From Actinomycetes bacterium (GTDB taxonomy: Bacteria > Actinomycetota > Acidimicrobiia > Acidimicrobiales > RAAP-2): a DNA stretch of 6,838 nt. The DNA is taken from positions 1-6,838 of the forward strand of contig JAJZSM010000083.1 of the NCBI GenBank assembly GCA_021849765.1, written 5' to 3'. The translations under genes and the position numbers were made by a program. The notes under the pieces are model-generated. The model ran no database searches, was not told the origin of the DNA, and was given only the letters and a program-made list of their open reading frames with translations. Of the stretch, positions 5,840-6,838 are shown piece after piece. Every line of letters begins with the position of its first letter. Position 1 is the stretch's first letter.

Positions 5840-6739
5840 ATGCGAGTAGGTTTCATCGGCCTGGGTCATATGGGTGGCGCCATGGCGCTCAACATCCGCT
5901 CCGCCGGTTACGAACTCGTCGTCTACGACGTGAGTGACACCGCCGTCGAGTCGTTGGTGGCTGTCGGCGCGACGCGCGCGGCCAGTCCGGCCGATCTGGC
6001 CGAATCCGTGGACGTCGTCGTGACGATGCTCCCCGGACCCGTCCAGGTCCGCGCGGTCATGGACGGGCCGAACGGCGTCCTCGAACACTTGGCCACCGGC
6101 GCCACCTGGATCGACATGAGCACGAGCTCGCCCGGGCTGGGACGCGAACTGGCCGCGACGACCGCACGCCGGGGGCTCGGCCAGCTCGACGCCCCAGTTA
6201 GTGGCATGGCCAAGGGGGCCAAGGCCGGCACGCTGCAGATCTTCGTCGGTGGCGACGAGGCGCAATACCGCGCCCAGCGACCGCTCCTCGAGACGATGGG
6301 CGACCCCGAGCGGATCTTCCACGTTGGGCCCATCGGCGCGGGCCACACGGTCAAGCTGCTACTCAACCTGCTGTGGTTCGACCACGCGGTGGCGGCCGCC
6401 GAGGCCTTCGTGATGGGTCGCCTCGCGGGGATCGACCTCGAGGTCCTGCAGCGTTCACTCGTAGCGAGTCCAGCCAACAGTCACTTCATCGAGCACGACA
6501 TCAACTCGGTCTTCGAAGGTGACTACGACGAGTCCTTCGCGATGCGACTGGTCTGCAAGGACCTCGGCCTCGCCGTCGACATGGGACGCGACCTCGGCGT
6601 ACCGGTCGAGATGGCGGCCCTCGTCGAACAGATACACCGGCGCGCTCTCGCCGCCTACGGCCCCGAGGGTGGCGAGATGCTCGCGGTCAAGCTCCTCGAG
6701 GACCTCACCAACACCCCGCTACGCCGAGTGGTTGGCTGA
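5840..6739 (+). CDS. NAD-binding beta-hydroxyacid dehydrogenase (3-hydroxyisobutyrate dehydrogenase / tartronate semialdehyde reductase family)
   Basis: This 299-residue protein has the standard family length. Such enzymes interconvert a 3-hydroxy acid and its semialdehyde using NAD(P). The N-terminal Rossmann fold opens with VGFIGLGHMGGAM (GxGxxG pattern). The second strand ends VVYD with Asp30, which suggests NAD rather than NADP preference. The substrate loop reads DAPVSGMAKGAKAGTL (118-131 region), where most relatives have DAPVSGG. Catalytic Lys172 and Asn176 lie in GAGHTVKLLLNLL, and CKDLGLA (239-245) is the usual C-terminal substrate-site motif. It follows the aldehyde dehydrogenase by 32 bases and is followed 3 bases later by the next gene. 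It could reduce a semialdehyde made in the pathway, or oxidise a hydroxy acid to feed the aldehyde dehydrogenase. The family is certain, the substrate not. Confidence 0.92.
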   Translation: MRVGFIGLGHMGGAMALNIRSAGYELVVYDVSDTAVESLVAVGATRAASPADLAESVDVVVTMLPGPVQVRAVMDGPNGVLEHLATGATWIDMSTSSPGLGRELAATTARRGLGQLDAPVSGMAKGAKAGTLQIFVGGDEAQYRAQRPLLETMGDPERIFHVGPIGAGHTVKLLLNLLWFDHAVAAAEAFVMGRLAGIDLEVLQRSLVASPANSHFIEHDINSVFEGDYDESFAMRLVCKDLGLAVDMGRDLGVPVEMAALVEQIHRRALAAYGPEGGEMLAVKLLEDLTNTPLRRVVG

Positions 6740-6742
6740 ACC

Positions 6743-6838
6743 GTGTTCGGGGAGCAGGCGCTGTCCATCGCCCCGTTGCCCACCCTCTGGTTCGGCATCG
6801 GCCAGGCACAACGGCTCGCCGAGGCGGTACGCCTTGTG
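6743..6838 (+). CDS. Partial gene, N-terminus of probable iron-containing alcohol dehydrogenase / maleylacetate reductase-like protein
   Basis: A GTG 3 bases after the preceding stop opens a frame that stays open for 32 codons to the right edge. The peptide reads FGEQALSIAPLPTLWFGIG and then QAQRLAEAVRLV. The pattern 'P-T-x-x-F-G-x-G-x-x-x-x-L' followed by a helix is how iron-containing alcohol dehydrogenases, including maleylacetate reductases, begin. That family reduces or oxidises small aldehydes and alcohols using NAD(H) and Fe2+. The tight spacing makes this the next gene of the operon. The call rests on a short N-terminal pattern; the metal ligands are beyond the window, so it is only moderately sure. 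No clear Shine-Dalgarno sequence is seen, fitting coupled translation. Confidence 0.55.
   Translation, partial: MFGEQALSIAPLPTLWFGIGQAQRLAEAVRLV

Overview
The window is GC-rich, with coding regions that strongly favour G or C at third codon positions. A Tat-type signal peptide, GTG starts, an apparently leaderless regulator and tight gene spacing suit a high-GC actinobacterium, possibly of an Acidimicrobiia-like lineage. The lineage is inferred from style only; there is no rRNA or other marker gene here. I see no tRNA, CRISPR array, insertion sequence or prophage gene.

Layout. Two genes point left. An ABC-transporter substrate-binding protein (SBP, family 5, Tat signal) runs off the left edge (1-1446). 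Upstream of it on the same strand lies an IclR-family regulator (1618-2430). The 171-base gap between them holds three inverted repeats and no gene. A divergent, relatively AT-rich control region (2431-2686) separates the IclR gene from a rightward operon. It contains two opposing candidate promoters whose -35 regions share the motif TAGTTGYCAA, plus an inverted repeat in the operon leader.

The operon is tightly packed: a formaldehyde-activating-enzyme (Fae) homologue (2687-3205); an enolase-superfamily acid-sugar dehydratase-like protein overlapping it by 4 bases (3202-4314); a PuuC-like NAD(P)-dependent aldehyde dehydrogenase (4317-5807); a 3-hydroxyisobutyrate dehydrogenase-family oxidoreductase (5840-6739); and, 3 bases later, the first 32 codons of what looks like an iron-containing alcohol dehydrogenase (6743 to the right edge).

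How they may work together. This looks like an inducible catabolic cluster: an exported binding protein for an organic solute, an effector-sensing IclR regulator, a dehydratase for a polyhydroxy acid, and three dehydrogenases for aldehyde/alcohol intermediates. The surprise is the lead gene. Fae condenses formaldehyde with tetrahydromethanopterin in methylotrophs, yet here it heads a sugar-acid-like operon with no pterin-pathway gene in view. One consistent but unproven idea is that the pathway releases formaldehyde or a related small aldehyde. For example, dehydration of a four-carbon sugar acid to 4-hydroxy-2-oxobutanoate, followed by retro-aldol cleavage, would give pyruvate plus formaldehyde. 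No aldolase is visible in the window.
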